NCBI GenBank assembly: GCA_900757145.1 | Contig: CAAEMT010000022.1 | Span: 1-40,793 of the forward strand | DNA: 40,793 nt | DNA from: Lachnospiraceae bacterium | GTDB lineage: Bacteria; Bacillota; Clostridia; Lachnospirales; Lachnospiraceae | Direction: 5' to 3' | Shown here: one piece after another, positions 7,888 through 16,343 of the stretch | Numbering within the stretch: position 1 is the stretch's first letter | How the letters are laid out: every line of letters begins with the position of its first letter | The notes under the pieces: model-generated | What the model was told of the DNA's origin: nothing | The model's database searches: none | Seen by the model: the letters and a program-made list of their open reading frames with translations, nothing else | Translations under genes and position numbers: made by a program

Positions 7888-8865
7888 TTAGTATACCGGA
7901 AGCGTTTTTCTAAGGCGCTTCCCGATTACCTCGCCCCATATCTTATAACCTTTTTCATTTAGGTGCAGGCGGTCTTTGCAATAAAGTCTGCCCTGCAGCT
8001 TTCCGTCTTTTAGAAGCTGCGGCGTCATATCAATAAAATGAAGCTTCTTTTTGGTTTTGCAGTAGTTTTCCACACGGCGGTTACATATCTGCATCTCTTT
8101 CCACACTTTCCACCGAAGCGGATTGGGCGCTACCGACACATAATAAATCTCTGTATCAGGAAGCTCTTTCTGAAGCAGGTTAAGCAGCCGCATTACCTTT
8201 CCCGCTGTCCCACTTCCCGACTCGCTGCCTGTGCTTCCATGCATATTATTGTCTCCGCTGCAAAGCACGATCGCTTTGGGCTTATATGGCACGATCAGCT
8301 TCTTATATAACCCAAGCCAGTCATCCACCTTCGAACCGGCAATCCCCATATTCAGAACCTCATACGGCGCGAGCGCATCTGCGGCATCTTCCCACCGCTC
8401 CATGTATGAGCTGCCTGCCAGGATCACCTTTCCCTTATCTTTACGCGGCTTATACATATCAAGGATGGCCTGTGGTCTCCAGTCCTTTGAGTGCTGATAA
8501 ACGCGCACGCTGCAGCGGTAGCTTCTGCCTTCATACTTCGCCGTAATCACACAGCTTCCTGCTTTTTTTGCTTTTATGCGTCCTTTTTTTCCGACAGACG
8601 CTACAGACGGATCAGAAGATTTCCACCGTACCTTTCCCTCTGCGCCCACAAGCGTAAGCTGAAAAGTTCTCTTTCTTGTCATCTTTAAAGACGTCTCGTT
8701 CAATTTCAGAGCGGCACTTTGTTCCGATGCGGACTGCTTTCCTGCTTCCGATTTCTCCGACGCCCCTGCGCAAAGCGCGGGAGCGCATATCATCAAGGAT
8801 AGGAGCAGCACAGCCAGCATGCGTCTGCGCACTGTCTCTTTGTGCCCTATCAACGTCTTTCTCAT
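7888..8865 (-). CDS. Secreted SGNH/GDSL hydrolase with Ig-like (Big2) domain
   Basis: Exported protein of 325 residues. A signal peptide (LAVLLLSLMICAPALCAGA) runs to about residue 35, followed by a Ser/Ala/Glu linker. Residues 50-125 resemble a bacterial Ig-like Big2 domain (LNETSLKMTRKRTFQLTLVG, SDPSVASVGKKGRIKAKKAG). The C-terminal SGNH-type hydrolase region has block I as VILAGSSYMERW, the Asn block as CSGDNNMHG and a late DRLHLNEKGY carrying the Asp-His pair. SGNH enzymes deacylate lipids, glycans or wall components; the substrate here is unknown. The Big2 domain suggests attachment at the cell surface. It begins 46 bp after proS and may be co-transcribed with it. Confidence 0.85.
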   Translation of the reverse strand: MRKTLIGHKETVRRRMLAVLLLSLMICAPALCAGASEKSEAGKQSASEQSAALKLNETSLKMTRKRTFQLTLVGAEGKVRWKSSDPSVASVGKKGRIKAKKAGSCVITAKYEGRSYRCSVRVYQHSKDWRPQAILDMYKPRKDKGKVILAGSSYMERWEDAADALAPYEVLNMGIAGSKVDDWLGLYKKLIVPYKPKAIVLCSGDNNMHGSTGSESGSGTAGKVMRLLNLLQKELPDTEIYYVSVAPNPLRWKVWKEMQICNRRVENYCKTKKKLHFIDMTPQLLKDGKLQGRLYCKDRLHLNEKGYKIWGEVIGKRLRKTLPVY

Positions 8866-8911
8866 TATTTCTCTGATAAGATTTCCCCCTTTTTAGCGGC
8901 CGTTAATCGTC

Positions 8912-10351
8912 TTAATAAGCCTTGCCCCAGTAGACCATCTTCTTCGCAGGTCTGCCGCAGCATACGCAGGTACCGGAGAGTTCCTCCTGCTCAAACGGAA
9001 TACATCTTGACGTTACTGAAAGCTCTTCCTTGATCGCATCCTCACATGCCTGATCGCCGCACCACATAGCCTTGATAAATCCCGGCTTATTGTTCGCGAT
9101 ATCAGCAAACTCTTCTTTCGTAAGCGCCGTATATGTGTGTGCCTCGCGATGCGCTCTTGCGCGCTCCAGCATATCCTTCTGCATCGTATCAAGCACCTCG
9201 CCTACCTTCTGCGCAAGCTCTGCGATCGGCGCAGTGATCTTTTCTCTTGTATCGCGGCGTACGATAACTGCGACTCCCGCTTCAATATCCTTCGGGCCCA
9301 GTTCGATACGAACCGGAATACCGCGCATTTCCTGCTCGGAGAATTTCCATCCCGGACTCTTCTCGGAATCATCTACCTTCACGCGAAGTCCTGCTTCCAG
9401 AAGCGCTGTCTTTACCTCATTTGCTTTTTCAAGCACACCTTCCTGCTGCTGGCGGATCGGAATAATCATCACCTGCGTTGGAGCAATTCTCGGCGGAAGT
9501 ACAAGACCGCTGTTGTCACCGTGTACCATGATGATTGCTCCGATCATACGCGTTGTCATTCCCCAGGACGTCTGATGGACATGTTTCAGTGTGTTATCCT
9601 TATCCGCAAACTGAATTCCGAACGCCTTTGCAAATCCATCTCCAAAATTGTGGCTCGTGCCGGACTGCAGCGCTTTTCCGTCATGCATCAAAGACTCGAT
9701 CGTATAAGTAGCCTCTGCTCCCGCAAATTTCTCCTTATCCGTCTTGCGACCCTTGATGACCGGAATTGCCAGAACTTCTTCACAGAAGTTAGCATATACA
9801 TTGAGCATCTGGATTGTTCTCTCTTCTGCCTCTTCTGCCGTTGCGTGCGCCGTATGTCCCTCCTGCCACAAAAATTCTCTGGAGCGAAGGAACGGTCTTG
9901 TCGTCTTCTCCCAACGGACTACCGAGCACCACTGATTATATACTTTCGGCAGATCGCGGTAAGAATGAATATCATTTGCATAGAAATCGCAGAACAGCGT
10001 CTCAGACGTCGGTCTGACACACATTCTCTCCTGCAAAGGCTCCAGTCCGCCGTGCGTCACCCATGCGACCTCCGGCGCAAACCCTTCCACATGATCCTTC
10101 TCTTTCTGAAGCAGGCTCTCCGGAATAAACATCGGCAGATAAACATTTTCTACGCCTGTCGCCTTGAATCTTGCGTCCAGCTCATGCTGGATATTTTCCC
10201 AGATCGCATATCCCGCCGGCTTGATAACCATACATCCCTTTACACTCGTATAATCGATCAGCTCAGCCTTTTTTACGACATCTGTATACCACTGCGCGAA
10301 ATCTTCCTCCATAGAAGTGATCGCCTCTACCAGTTTCTTTTCTTTTGCCAT
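8912..10351 (-). CDS. proS: Prolyl-tRNA synthetase, short (type 3) form
   Basis: Class II aminoacyl-tRNA synthetase charging tRNA-Pro, 479 residues. It is the short archaeal/eukaryote-like form without the editing insertion of the long bacterial enzyme. Visible elements are SVKGCMVIKPAGYAIWE (motif 1), RPTSETLF and VVRWEKTTRPFLRSREFLWQ (motif 2), and VLPPRIAPTQVMIIPI before the anticodon-binding domain. The C-terminal zinc-binding-like region has four Cys pairs or singles (CGDQAC, CVCCG) and ends with Tyr, as this subtype usually does. Expression is controlled by a T-box leader just upstream, consistent with induction by uncharged tRNA-Pro. The start ATG has AAGGAGG in front. Confidence 0.97.
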   Translation of the reverse strand: MAKEKKLVEAITSMEEDFAQWYTDVVKKAELIDYTSVKGCMVIKPAGYAIWENIQHELDARFKATGVENVYLPMFIPESLLQKEKDHVEGFAPEVAWVTHGGLEPLQERMCVRPTSETLFCDFYANDIHSYRDLPKVYNQWCSVVRWEKTTRPFLRSREFLWQEGHTAHATAEEAEERTIQMLNVYANFCEEVLAIPVIKGRKTDKEKFAGAEATYTIESLMHDGKALQSGTSHNFGDGFAKAFGIQFADKDNTLKHVHQTSWGMTTRMIGAIIMVHGDNSGLVLPPRIAPTQVMIIPIRQQQEGVLEKANEVKTALLEAGLRVKVDDSEKSPGWKFSEQEMRGIPVRIELGPKDIEAGVAVIVRRDTREKITAPIAELAQKVGEVLDTMQKDMLERARAHREAHTYTALTKEEFADIANNKPGFIKAMWCGDQACEDAIKEELSVTSRCIPFEQEELSGTCVCCGRPAKKMVYWGKAY

Positions 10352-10471
10352 CTCTTTTTCCTCCTTAACTATGCAACAAAAATGTTCTTTTCAAATGCTC
10401 TGTGCGCCCCCCGGCTTTGGTCCGTCCCGTCCTGATCGCGGGATCTGCCCCATAAAAGCATTGCCGAAACG

Positions 10472-10700
10472 CAAAAACGCCGGTATCTCAATCCCAAAAA
10501 GGGACCGGAATACCGGCGGTACCACCCTTATTAACAGCACGCACCTGCGCTGCTCACTTCCTTTTCCGTTAACGCCAGAATACGCCGCAGTTTCCTGCGG
10601 ATGCTCCAAAGCCGGTTCATCCCCGCCGCCCAAAACCTCGCACCATCCGGTTTCTCTCTGTAGGACACATCTGGACTACTGTTCTTCTTCAACGCCTGTT
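10472..10700 (-). promoter_or_regulatory. T-box riboswitch controlling proS
   Basis: A complete T-box leader on the minus strand between the promoter and proS. The T-box core TAAGGGTGGTACCGCCGG is at 10513-10530 and Stem I features (AGAGAG at 10650s, GGTGCGAGG) lie upstream. The segment GAA-CCG-G-CTTTGGAGC, with CCG at 10613-10615, fits the usual specifier-loop pattern, giving a proline codon that matches the downstream gene. Uncharged tRNA-Pro should favour antitermination. Confidence 0.92.
10473..10517 (-). terminator. Terminator stem of the proS T-box
   Basis: GCCGGTAT pairs with ATACCGGC, with an inner TCCC/GGGA stem, followed by G and five U residues. Its 5' strand overlaps the end of the T-box core, giving the expected mutually exclusive antiterminator. 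Confidence 0.88.
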
Positions 10701-10707
10701 ACCTGCC

Positions 10708-10736
10708 ATTTTAAGAGAGGGGATAAGATTTGTCAA
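10708..10736 (-). promoter_or_regulatory. Sigma-A promoter of proS
   Basis: TTGACA, 17-bp spacer, TAAAAT on the minus strand, placing transcription start near 10700, just before the T-box Stem I. The remaining part of the 10352-10842 gap is the T-box leader and the spmA upstream region. Confidence 0.85.
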
Positions 10737-10777
10737 GCTCCTATCCTTATTTCATTTCTATCATTTGTATATTTATC

Positions 10778-10807
10778 TGCATACCTTCCCGACCGATCAC
10801 ATAAAAT
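10778..10807 (+). promoter_or_regulatory. Possible sporulation-type promoter of spmA
   Basis: TGCATA, 16 bp, then CATAAAAT on the plus strand about 35 bp before spmA resembles forespore (sigma-F/G) promoters. Spacing is one base short of typical. In Bacillus subtilis spmA is in the mother-cell sigma-E regulon, so this match is tentative. Confidence 0.3.
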
Positions 10808-10842
10808 AAAAAAGCACCAATATACAGATCGGAGCGTTCTGA

Positions 10843-11445
10843 ATGAATTATATCTGGGGAAGTATGATATTGATCGGAGTAATATGGGGAACTCTGACGG
10901 GAAATGTCGGCGCCATATCCGAAGCATTGCTTGATTCTGCCCGTGAAGCCGTGACACTGTGCATCACTATGCTGGGCGTTATGGGGCTTTGGATGGGACT
11001 GATGGAAATTGCAAAGGAGGCAGGTCTTATTCGGTCTGTCTCAAGGCTGATCCGGCCGTTTATCCGCTTTCTATTTCCGAACATTCCAAAAGACCACCCT
11101 GCAAATGAGCATATCACCTTAAACTGTGTATCAAACATCCTCGGACTTGGTTGGGCTGCGACACCTGCCGGACTTCTTGCAATGGAGGATCTGGCTTTGC
11201 TTGAAGAAGAGCGCAGAGCAAAGAAAAAAAAAGCTGCGCCGCGCGGTGTGGCAAGCAGCGAAATGTGTACCTTTCTTATTCTAAACATTTCTTCCCTGCA
11301 GCTTATCCCGGTGAACATCATAGCATACCGCACACAGTACGGCAGCGTTGATCCCGGTGCGATCCTCGGTCCCGGAATCGCGGCCACTGCTGTAAGCACA
11401 GGCGCAGCAATTCTGTTTTGTAAGATAATGGAGCGAAAAAAATAA
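10843..11445 (+). CDS. spmA: Spore maturation protein A
   Basis: Membrane protein of the SpmA/nucleoside-recognition (Gate) family, needed for proper spore-core dehydration. The 200-residue length matches SpmA. Typical features are the N-terminal MNYIWGSMILIGVIWGTLTG helix, GLWMGLMEIAKEAGL, the motif HITLNCVSNILGLGWAATP near residue 85, and SSEMCTFLILNISSLQLIPVNIIAYR near 145. spmB normally follows spmA, but here the next gene is convergent on the other strand, so the partner must be elsewhere or absent. An AGATCGGAGCGTTCTG ribosome site precedes the ATG. Confidence 0.93.
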   Translation: MNYIWGSMILIGVIWGTLTGNVGAISEALLDSAREAVTLCITMLGVMGLWMGLMEIAKEAGLIRSVSRLIRPFIRFLFPNIPKDHPANEHITLNCVSNILGLGWAATPAGLLAMEDLALLEEERRAKKKKAAPRGVASSEMCTFLILNISSLQLIPVNIIAYRTQYGSVDPGAILGPGIAATAVSTGAAILFCKIMERKK

Positions 11446-11463
11446 TACCAATCAGAAAGACTG

Positions 11464-12456
11464 TCAAAGATCATGCTGCTGATCCGTCAGCCTCTGCCTG
11501 CCGGCACTATCCGTATATCCCAGCTCCTCCTCAGATATAGGAGCGGAAACAGTGACCTCCTCTCCGGTAAAGGGCTGCCGGAAATGCAGTGTCTGCGCAT
11601 GAAGCGCCAGACGAAATGCCCGCCCCTGTGTTTCAGAGCTTTCCTCTGTCCGAATCAGTTGTTTTCTTTCTATACTCTCCTCACAGCGTTTTTCTCCATA
11701 CAGCACATCCCCCTTAAGAGGGCAGCCTATAGACGCCATATGTACACGGATCTGATGCATCCGTCCGGTGAAGATCCATACTCTGACAAGTGCCTCGCAA
11801 TCTGTTTTTTTAATCACTTCATACTGCGTTACCGCCTGTTTTCCGGCGGTATCAATACACATTTTTTCTCTTTGCTCCAAATCAGGAGCAATCGGCTTCT
11901 CAATTTTGCCGCGTTCAGGATCCGGTATGCCCTGTGTTACTGCCAGATATGTCTTATAAAATTCACCGTTTCGCCGCTGAACTTCCAGGCGGCTGCCAGC
12001 CGCTTTGTTTTTTACAGCCAGCACAAGACCTGACGTATCCTTATCCAGCCTTCCCATGATCCGTATGACGGAATCCTGCTGCTTTTTCTGAAGATATGCA
12101 GTCAGACGGTTTGCAAGAGTATCCGAATAATGGCCTTTGCAGGGATGAACCACCACCCCCGCAGGCTTTTCCACCACGATCACATCTTCATCCTCATAGC
12201 ATACGCACAGTTCTCCCTCCCTTGGGATCAGATGAGAAGAAGACGCCTCTTTCGATTCCAGAAGAACCTCGATCCGCTCCCCTGCCTTTACTTGATAATT
12301 TACTTTTTGCGAAATCTCGTCAACGCAGATTCCATGTTTTAAAAACTTCGCCCGACTGATCTCTCTGCGCGACAATTTCATTCTTGATCTTAAGATCTGC
12401 TCCAGACGGCTGCCCCCGTCCTCTTCTCCTACTGTATACGTCAGCTTCTTTTCCAT
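11464..12456 (-). CDS. RluA-family 23S rRNA pseudouridine synthase
   Basis: Pseudouridine synthase of the RluA/RluD family, 330 residues, which isomerises uridines in structured RNA. The N-terminal 85 residues form an S4-like RNA-binding domain (EQILRSRMKLSRREISRAKFL). The catalytic motif GRLDKDTSGLVL, with its essential Asp, lies near residue 140. HQIRVHMASIGCPLKGDVLYG near residue 238 is also diagnostic. The exact target site (RluD-like or other) cannot be set from sequence alone. It is convergent with spmA, leaving an 18-bp gap. GGAGGGGATGGGAAG precedes the ATG. Confidence 0.93.
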   Translation of the reverse strand: MEKKLTYTVGEEDGGSRLEQILRSRMKLSRREISRAKFLKHGICVDEISQKVNYQVKAGERIEVLLESKEASSSHLIPREGELCVCYEDEDVIVVEKPAGVVVHPCKGHYSDTLANRLTAYLQKKQQDSVIRIMGRLDKDTSGLVLAVKNKAAGSRLEVQRRNGEFYKTYLAVTQGIPDPERGKIEKPIAPDLEQREKMCIDTAGKQAVTQYEVIKKTDCEALVRVWIFTGRMHQIRVHMASIGCPLKGDVLYGEKRCEESIERKQLIRTEESSETQGRAFRLALHAQTLHFRQPFTGEEVTVSAPISEEELGYTDSAGRQRLTDQQHDL

Positions 12457-12509
12457 ACTCTTCCCATCCCCTCCTCAGACTGTGTTTTTTATACAGCCTT
12501 TTATTCCCC

Positions 12510-12539
12510 AGTCTACCACGCCGTATCTTCTGTGCGCAA
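12510..12539 (-). promoter_or_regulatory. Possible promoter of the RluA-type gene
   Basis: TTGCGC, 18-bp spacer, TAGACT on the minus strand, about 60 bp before the start. It is back to back with the plus-strand promoter at 12556-12584. Confidence 0.5.
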
Positions 12540-12555
12540 GCTGCGTCTTCTTTTC

Positions 12556-12584
12556 TTGATTTCCTGTCCTTTGCAGTCTATAAT
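12556..12584 (+). promoter_or_regulatory. Sigma-A promoter of the BMP/phosphoesterase unit
   Basis: TTGATT, 17-bp spacer, TATAAT on the plus strand, about 80 bp before the 12666 start. Confidence 0.8.
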
Positions 12585-12665
12585 AATTTATAATATCAAA
12601 GTAAAACAATGTATATTCCAGTTATCTTTATATAATATAAAATGACAAAAGGAGGAATCTATACC

Positions 12666-14579
12666 ATGTCCACAGAGGATTACAGAAAAGCCTGCAAAAT
12701 GGGCAAAAGAGATTATCAAATGCGTCTTCTGCGGGGAGAGCGCCCTACTCTTGAGGTCCTTGACAGTATTCTCCCGTCGAACGCAGGTCTGTCCATCGTT
12801 CCGCTCGGACTCGTACAGATCCCTATCGATCAGATTGCCGGGACGAGATACGAGGGCAGAAGCAGCGCCTTTGCCGGAAACTTTATGCCGATTCTCGATG
12901 AAAAAACGGAGTTTGCCAGAAAATGGGCAAACTTAAGCTCCGCGCATGAAAACGAAGGGATCCGCGATCCGATCAAAGCGTATGAGTACATGAATAAATT
13001 CTATGTAGAAGAAGGGAATAAGCGCGTCAGCGTCATGAAATACTATGAAGCGATCTCCATTCCCGGAAATGTTACGCGCATTATGCCAAAGCGCACAGAA
13101 GAAAAAGAAAATAAAATTTATTACGAGTTTGTAGATTTTTATAATCTGTCAAAAATCAATTATATCTGGTTTTCAAAAGAAGGAAATTTCCTGAAGCTCC
13201 AGAAAGCAGTCGGCAAAAAGCCGGATGAAGCATGGACTGACGATGAGCGGCTTAATTTCAGCTCCACCTACTCCCGTTTTACTTCTGCGTTCGAAGCAAA
13301 CGGCGGCAAAAAGCTAAAGGTCACTCCGGGCGATGCGTTTCTTTCTTTCATCACACTGTACGGATACCGGAATCTTAGCGAAAAAACAACCATTGAGGTC
13401 AAAAATCTTGTAATTAAGAGTTGGGAAGAATTCAAACTCATTGAAAATGAAGAAGAAATTGATCTGCAAATGAATCCGCCGGAAGAGAAAAAGCCGCTGC
13501 TCGGCAGGATCCTTCCAACCGGATCAGCAAAAAGCACAAAGCTGAAGGTCGCTTTTATCTATGAAAAGACGGCTTCATCGTCCGCATGGACGTATGCGCA
13601 TGAGCTGGGACGCCTTCACCTCAACCAGACGTTCCCTGATGAAATCACAACTGTCTGCTACGACAATATATCAGCCAATTTGATTGAGGAATGTCTGGAA
13701 GCCGCAATCGCCAACGGATGCAATCTGATCTTTACGACTACTCCTGTATTTGCCTCCGCCAGTGTAAAGGCTGCGATTGCGCACCCGAATGTGCGCATTC
13801 TGAACTGTTCTCTGAACACCTCGCACCGCTACATAAGAACGTATTACCCACGGATGCACGAGGCTAAATTCCTGATGGGCGCGATTGCGGGAGCAATGGC
13901 AGAAAACGACCGTGTGATGTATATGGAAGACTATCCTCTGTTTGGAAGCATTGCGAATATCAACGCCTTCGCGCTCGGCGCTCGCATGATCAACCCGCGC
14001 GTGCAGGTATTTCTTGAGTGGTCATCCAAAAAAGGCGTCAGTCTCAATGATGATTTCAAACTCGTGCGCCCTTCCTGCATCTCCACCCGTGATATGGTAA
14101 TCCCGGAGAGCGAGTCTCGTTTCTTTGGGCTCTACCACATGGCAGACGACCGGCCACATAGCCTTGCCATGCCTTTGTGTCACTGGGGCAGGTTTTACGA
14201 GAAGCTGATCCGCACGATCATAAACGGTTCATGGAAACAGGACAGTCCGTCAAATAAGGCCATCAATTACTGGTGGGGGATCTCCTCCGGCGTCGTTGAC
14301 GTTATCTGCTCAAAGAGCCTTCCTATCGGGACAAAACGCCTTATCGAACTGCTCCGGCAGACGATCTGCGCCGGTTCTTTCAATCCATTTTCCGGAACGA
14401 TCCACGCACAGACCGGTATTGTCAGAGGCAATCCCGACGGCTCGCTGTCTCCGGAGGAAATTGTTAAAATGAACTGGCTCGCTGAAAATGTCATTGGTGA
14501 GATCCCTACTGTGGATCAGCTTCGGGAACACGCAACACCGGTGCTTTCACAGCAGGGCGTTCAGACATTAAATCCGTAA
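12666..14579 (+). CDS. ParB-like/BMP (nucleoside-binding-like) fusion protein, cytosolic
   Basis: A 637-residue protein without signal peptide or membrane segment. Residues 50-125 look like a ParB/sulfiredoxin-fold domain: QIPIDQI, then GIRDPIKAYEYMNKFYVEEGNKRVSVMKYY, with EGNKR in the place of the family's nucleotide-binding GxRR/GNKR motif. From about residue 293 (KLKVAFIYEK) the chain matches the BMP/PnrA-like receptor domain (CYDNI, GCNLIFTTTPVFASA, KFLMGAIAGAMAE, INAFALGARMINP). BMP receptors normally are exported lipoproteins that feed ABC importers; this one should stay in the cytoplasm and may sense a nucleoside or similar ligand. The start at 12666 is chosen over one eight codons earlier because AAAGGAGG ends 10 bp before it. 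A phosphoesterase gene follows after 31 bp. Confidence 0.88.
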   Translation: MSTEDYRKACKMGKRDYQMRLLRGERPTLEVLDSILPSNAGLSIVPLGLVQIPIDQIAGTRYEGRSSAFAGNFMPILDEKTEFARKWANLSSAHENEGIRDPIKAYEYMNKFYVEEGNKRVSVMKYYEAISIPGNVTRIMPKRTEEKENKIYYEFVDFYNLSKINYIWFSKEGNFLKLQKAVGKKPDEAWTDDERLNFSSTYSRFTSAFEANGGKKLKVTPGDAFLSFITLYGYRNLSEKTTIEVKNLVIKSWEEFKLIENEEEIDLQMNPPEEKKPLLGRILPTGSAKSTKLKVAFIYEKTASSSAWTYAHELGRLHLNQTFPDEITTVCYDNISANLIEECLEAAIANGCNLIFTTTPVFASASVKAAIAHPNVRILNCSLNTSHRYIRTYYPRMHEAKFLMGAIAGAMAENDRVMYMEDYPLFGSIANINAFALGARMINPRVQVFLEWSSKKGVSLNDDFKLVRPSCISTRDMVIPESESRFFGLYHMADDRPHSLAMPLCHWGRFYEKLIRTIINGSWKQDSPSNKAINYWWGISSGVVDVICSKSLPIGTKRLIELLRQTICAGSFNPFSGTIHAQTGIVRGNPDGSLSPEEIVKMNWLAENVIGEIPTVDQLREHATPVLSQQGVQTLNP

Positions 14580-14610
14580 CACATTTACTTAAAACAAAGG
14601 GGAACCCAAT

Positions 14611-15255
14611 ATGCGCATTATGGCAATTGCAGACGAAGAATCGCCCTATTTATGGGATCATTATGACAGAAGTAAAATGGAGGGAATAGATCTGATCATT
14701 TCCTGCGGCGACCTTCATCCGCAGTATCTATCATTCCTCACGACTATGACCTCCATCCCTGTTCTGTACATTCATGGAAATCACGACGAAAGGTATCTGA
14801 GGACCCCTCCTGAGGGCTGTATCTGCATTGACGATACCATTTATGTCCACGAGGGAATCCGCATTCTCGGTCTCGGCGGTTCCATGCGTTACCGTCCCGG
14901 CGGTTTCCAGTATACAGAGCAGGAGATGCGCAGCCGTGTACGCAAGCTGTGGTTTCAGATTTTGATCCACCGCGGCTTTGACATCCTCGTAACGCACGCT
15001 CCCGCCTATCAATTAAATGACGGCCGTGATCTGACGCATCAGGGTTTTCGGGAATTTATCCGCCTGATGGAAAAATACAAGCCGAAATATTTTCTCCACG
15101 GTCACGTTCATCTATCGTACGGCGGCGCTCACAAACGATGCGACAAATACCAGAGCACAAACGTGATCAATGCCTACGAGCGTTTTATCTTTGATTATGA
15201 AGCAGAGGTGCCAAGCCCCCTGCGCTACGGGATTCCCGTACCGCCGCAGGAGTAA
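14611..15255 (+). CDS. Calcineurin-like metallophosphoesterase
   Basis: Metallophosphoesterase of 214 residues. Metal-ligand motifs are SCGDLHPQ near residue 33, HGNHDERY near 52, LVTHAPAY near 129 and FLHGHVHLS near 165. The usual first motif D-x-H is replaced by ADEES (residues 7-11), so one first-site ligand is Glu instead of His. It is cytosolic, with a weak AAAGGGGAACC ribosome site. It follows the ParB-like/BMP gene and probably shares its promoter, so its substrate may be linked to that protein's ligand. The substrate is unknown. Confidence 0.88.
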   Translation: MRIMAIADEESPYLWDHYDRSKMEGIDLIISCGDLHPQYLSFLTTMTSIPVLYIHGNHDERYLRTPPEGCICIDDTIYVHEGIRILGLGGSMRYRPGGFQYTEQEMRSRVRKLWFQILIHRGFDILVTHAPAYQLNDGRDLTHQGFREFIRLMEKYKPKYFLHGHVHLSYGGAHKRCDKYQSTNVINAYERFIFDYEAEVPSPLRYGIPVPPQE

Positions 15256-15292
15256 ACGTGCGTATTGCGCGGCAAGTCTTTTCTTGATACCA

Positions 15293-15322
15293 AAAAAAGA
15301 ATCCCGCAAGCAGGATTCTTTT
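15293..15322. terminator. Bidirectional terminator between convergent genes
   Basis: AAAAGAATCC pairs with GGATTCTTTT around an 8-nt loop, with A- and T-runs on both sides. It serves both the phosphoesterase unit (plus) and the long glycopolymer operon (minus). Confidence 0.85.
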
Positions 15323-15328
15323 GCCGTT

Positions 15329-16297
15329 TTAAGAACGCGCGGAAACTTTTTTTGCATCCTTCTGATTATCTATTTGCAGCCCGGATGCCCGGATCGTTTT
15401 TGAGATCAGGTATCTGGGCCGTCCTTTTACTTCCTCATAAATTTTTGCGATATAGTACCCGATGATGCCGAGACTTATCATAATAACGCTTCCGATGATC
15501 AGAATCAGAAGGATCACCGTTGTAAACCCTTCTATCGCATGTCCGCTGAAATATTTGATAAGCGTCTGGATGCCCAGAACAACTGCAAAAACGAATACGC
15601 AAAATCCCGCAACAGTCACAAACTGCATCGGGACAGTAGAAAACGCAACGATATTTTTCACTGCGTACTGCACAAGCGACCGCGTCGACCACTTGGACTC
15701 TCCCTCTGTACGCTCCTGCACATCAAATTCCACTGTCGTTTTTTTAAATCCGATCCACGAAGACAGAGCACGGAAAAATATACTCCGCTCCGGCATCGCA
15801 AGAAGCGCATCTACCGCCCTCCGGTCAAGCAGCTTAAAGTCCGATGCCCTTGACATATCGATCTTTGCCGCGCTGGATATAAGCCTGTAAAACAGCCCGG
15901 CGCTTGCACGGTGAAATGCGCTCTCCTTTCCGCGCGTGCGCTTCACGCCTTCTACGACCTCGTAGCCCTGCTGCCACAGCCGGTACATCTCGACAAGCGT
16001 CTGCGGAGGATGCTGCAGGTCACAGTCCATCACGGCGCAGCAGTCTCCCGATGCGTTTGCCAGACCCGCAAGCATTGCCGCTTCCTTCCCAAAGTTCCTC
16101 GAAAAATTGACGCCCGTGATATGTTCATTCGCTGCTGCCGTCTTTTCAATCTCGTCCCAGGTCGCATCTTTTGAACCGTCATTTACAAATACAAGCTCAT
16201 ATGGAATTTTCTCCTGTGCAAGAATCTCCCCGACAGTGTCAGCCGCTTTTCGTATCATTTTTTCTTCATTATAAGCCGGTAAAATTACTGAAAGCAT
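15329..16297 (-). CDS. GT2 glycosyltransferase, polyprenyl-phosphate type
   Basis: Family 2 glycosyltransferase with two C-terminal membrane helices, 322 residues. The GT-A domain starts MLSVILPAYNEEKMI; FVNDGSKDATW and the DxD region CCAVMDCDLQHPP follow, and GVKRTRGKESAFHR is typical of the DPM1/GtrB group. Helices near residues 230 (FVTVAGFCVFVFAVVLGI) and 265 anchor it. Such enzymes move a sugar from a nucleotide donor to undecaprenyl phosphate, producing a donor for modification outside the membrane. The start at 16297 is chosen because AAGAAGGACGG precedes it; an earlier start would overlap the LicD gene. It is the last gene of the operon. Confidence 0.92.
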   Translation of the reverse strand: MLSVILPAYNEEKMIRKAADTVGEILAQEKIPYELVFVNDGSKDATWDEIEKTAAANEHITGVNFSRNFGKEAAMLAGLANASGDCCAVMDCDLQHPPQTLVEMYRLWQQGYEVVEGVKRTRGKESAFHRASAGLFYRLISSAAKIDMSRASDFKLLDRRAVDALLAMPERSIFFRALSSWIGFKKTTVEFDVQERTEGESKWSTRSLVQYAVKNIVAFSTVPMQFVTVAGFCVFVFAVVLGIQTLIKYFSGHAIEGFTTVILLILIIGSVIMISLGIIGYYIAKIYEEVKGRPRYLISKTIRASGLQIDNQKDAKKVSARS

Positions 16298-16343
16298 ATT
16301 CCGTCCTTCTTTCCTGTCATTTCTGCTCTCTGACCGCGCACCC

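Noticed and set aside
9137..10435. 432-codon plus-strand frame opposite proS
   Set aside because: Antisense shadow of prolyl-tRNA synthetase; Cys/Arg-rich composition typical of a reverse frame.
10391..10633. 80-codon minus-strand frame upstream of proS
   Set aside because: It lies within the T-box leader, whose conserved RNA elements explain the sequence.
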